From Plantago elongata (taxonomy: Eukaryota; Streptophyta; Magnoliopsida; Lamiales; Plantaginaceae), in assembly GCA_036897095.1 (NCBI GenBank), contig JAYMSP010003365.1, positions 1 to 20,067 of the forward strand: DNA of 20,067 nucleotides, read 5' to 3'. This document shows positions 19,587 through 20,067 of the stretch, piece after piece; the first letter of the stretch is position 1, and each line of letters begins with the position of its first letter. The translations under genes were made by a program, and so were the position numbers. The notes below the pieces were generated by a model, which saw only the letters and a program-made list of their open reading frames with translations, had not been told where the DNA came from and made no database searches.

Positions 19587-20067
19587 CTAATGTTTTTGGC
19601 CAAATCCTCCTCCAGAACCACTACCGAAGCCGCCTCCTCCTCCAGCTCCTCCACCAAATCCGCCTCCACCACCAGCTCCTCCCCCAAATCCACCTCCACC
19701 GCCAGCTCCTCCGCCAAACCCTCCTCCAACGCCACCACCTGAACCTCCTCCCACACCGATACCACCACCTTTGCCACCTCCAAATCCTCCCCCAATGCCA
19801 CCACCAGAACCTCCACCGATTCCTCCTCCAACTCCACCACCACCGGCACCTCCTCCTACTCCACCGCCAACACCACCACCGTGTCCACCTCCAATCCCTC
19901 CTCCAGCTCCAGCTCCGCCTCCAAGACCTCCTCCCGCACCACCACCGGCACCTCCTCCAGCTCCACCACCAACACCTTCTCCTGCACCTCCACCGGCACC
20001 TCCTCCAACTCCACCACCAACACCACCATCATGCCCGCCTCCAAGACCTCCTCCAGCACCACCACCG
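19587..20067 (-). CDS. Glycine-rich protein, C-terminal part
   Basis: The minus-strand frame ending at TAG (19587-19589) stays open to the window edge: about 159 residues, with the 5' end outside. Nearly all of it is glycine in GGGX units, where X is Ala, Val, Ile, Phe, Leu or Ser. The Phe-containing units (GGGF, GGGGGF) cluster at the C-terminus, which ends GGGFGQKH. Units with Ala or Val and occasional His (GGGH, GGDHGG) lie toward the N-terminal side. This matches class I plant glycine-rich proteins, many of which are secreted cell-wall structural proteins; the signal peptide that would prove secretion is outside the window. No RNA-recognition motif or CCHC finger is seen in this part. The other minus-strand frames (Val/Glu-rich) are shadows of the repeat. 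Copy number in such repeats is prone to assembly error. Confidence 0.85.
   Translation of the reverse strand, partial: GGGAGGGLGGGHDGGVGGGVGGGAGGGAGEGVGGGAGGGAGGGAGGGLGGGAGAGGGIGGGHGGGVGGGVGGGAGGGGVGGGIGGGSGGGIGGGFGGGKGGGIGVGGGSGGGVGGGFGGGAGGGGGFGGGAGGGGGFGGGAGGGGGFGSGSGGGFGQKH

Noticed and set aside
19523-20065. Val/Glu-rich minus-strand reading frames at 19523-19849 and 19856-20065
   Set aside because: They are a shifted reading of the GGGX repeat; the Gly-rich frame has a sensible C-terminus and no stops.
1-20067. CRISPR array, bacterial operon or viral genome
   Set aside because: No regularly spaced repeats, no operon spacing; gene structure is eukaryotic throughout and the mobile elements are plant types.

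Overview
The window is plant nuclear DNA, most likely a eudicot. It is AT-rich, its intron-containing genes have clean GT/AG junctions, and the genes belong to plant families: DUF630/DUF632, a METTL22-like methyltransferase, an IST1-like ESCRT regulator and a glycine-rich protein. The spaces between and within the genes carry the usual plant transposable-element debris (SINE, Stowaway, Tourist, Helitron, hAT, Ty1/copia). I cannot fix the species from the sequence alone.

Layout, left to right. Positions 1-2727 hold the 5' half of a minus-strand DUF630/DUF632 gene (three exons seen, the rest lies off the left edge). A tRNA-derived SINE sits in its first intron and a Stowaway-type MITE about 240 bp upstream of its start codon. 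Positions 4589-8188 hold a complete nine-exon minus-strand gene for a METTL22-type protein methyltransferase (318 aa after splicing), with a 111-bp Tourist-type MITE in intron 2 and a degenerate Stowaway-like element in intron 7. Positions 8189-12950 contain no gene I trust. They hold a decayed Helitron helicase tail (9842-10321), a CGAGCT-rich repeat zone and a broken, internally deleted hAT transposase of the ZMYM1-like type (11821-12607). Positions 12955-14853 hold a complete six-exon minus-strand IST1-like gene (438 aa) that ends in what looks like a MIT-interacting motif. Positions 15483-18144 form a Ty1/copia-derived LTR element with LTRs of about 150 bp, a primer-binding site, a polypurine tract and a pol C-terminal remnant. 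Its 5' LTR is split by an insertion of about 825 bp with hAT-like ends. Positions 19587-20067 hold the C-terminal part of a minus-strand glycine-rich protein that runs off the right edge.

All host genes are on the minus strand and are unrelated in function. They do not form a cluster or pathway; they act separately in signalling or nutrient response, protein methylation, endosomal sorting and (probably) the cell wall. The transposase and helicase remnants are on the plus strand. I see no coordinated new system here. The most informative material is the nested and internally rebuilt retroelement, the well-bounded small elements inside introns, and the IST1 C-terminal motif.
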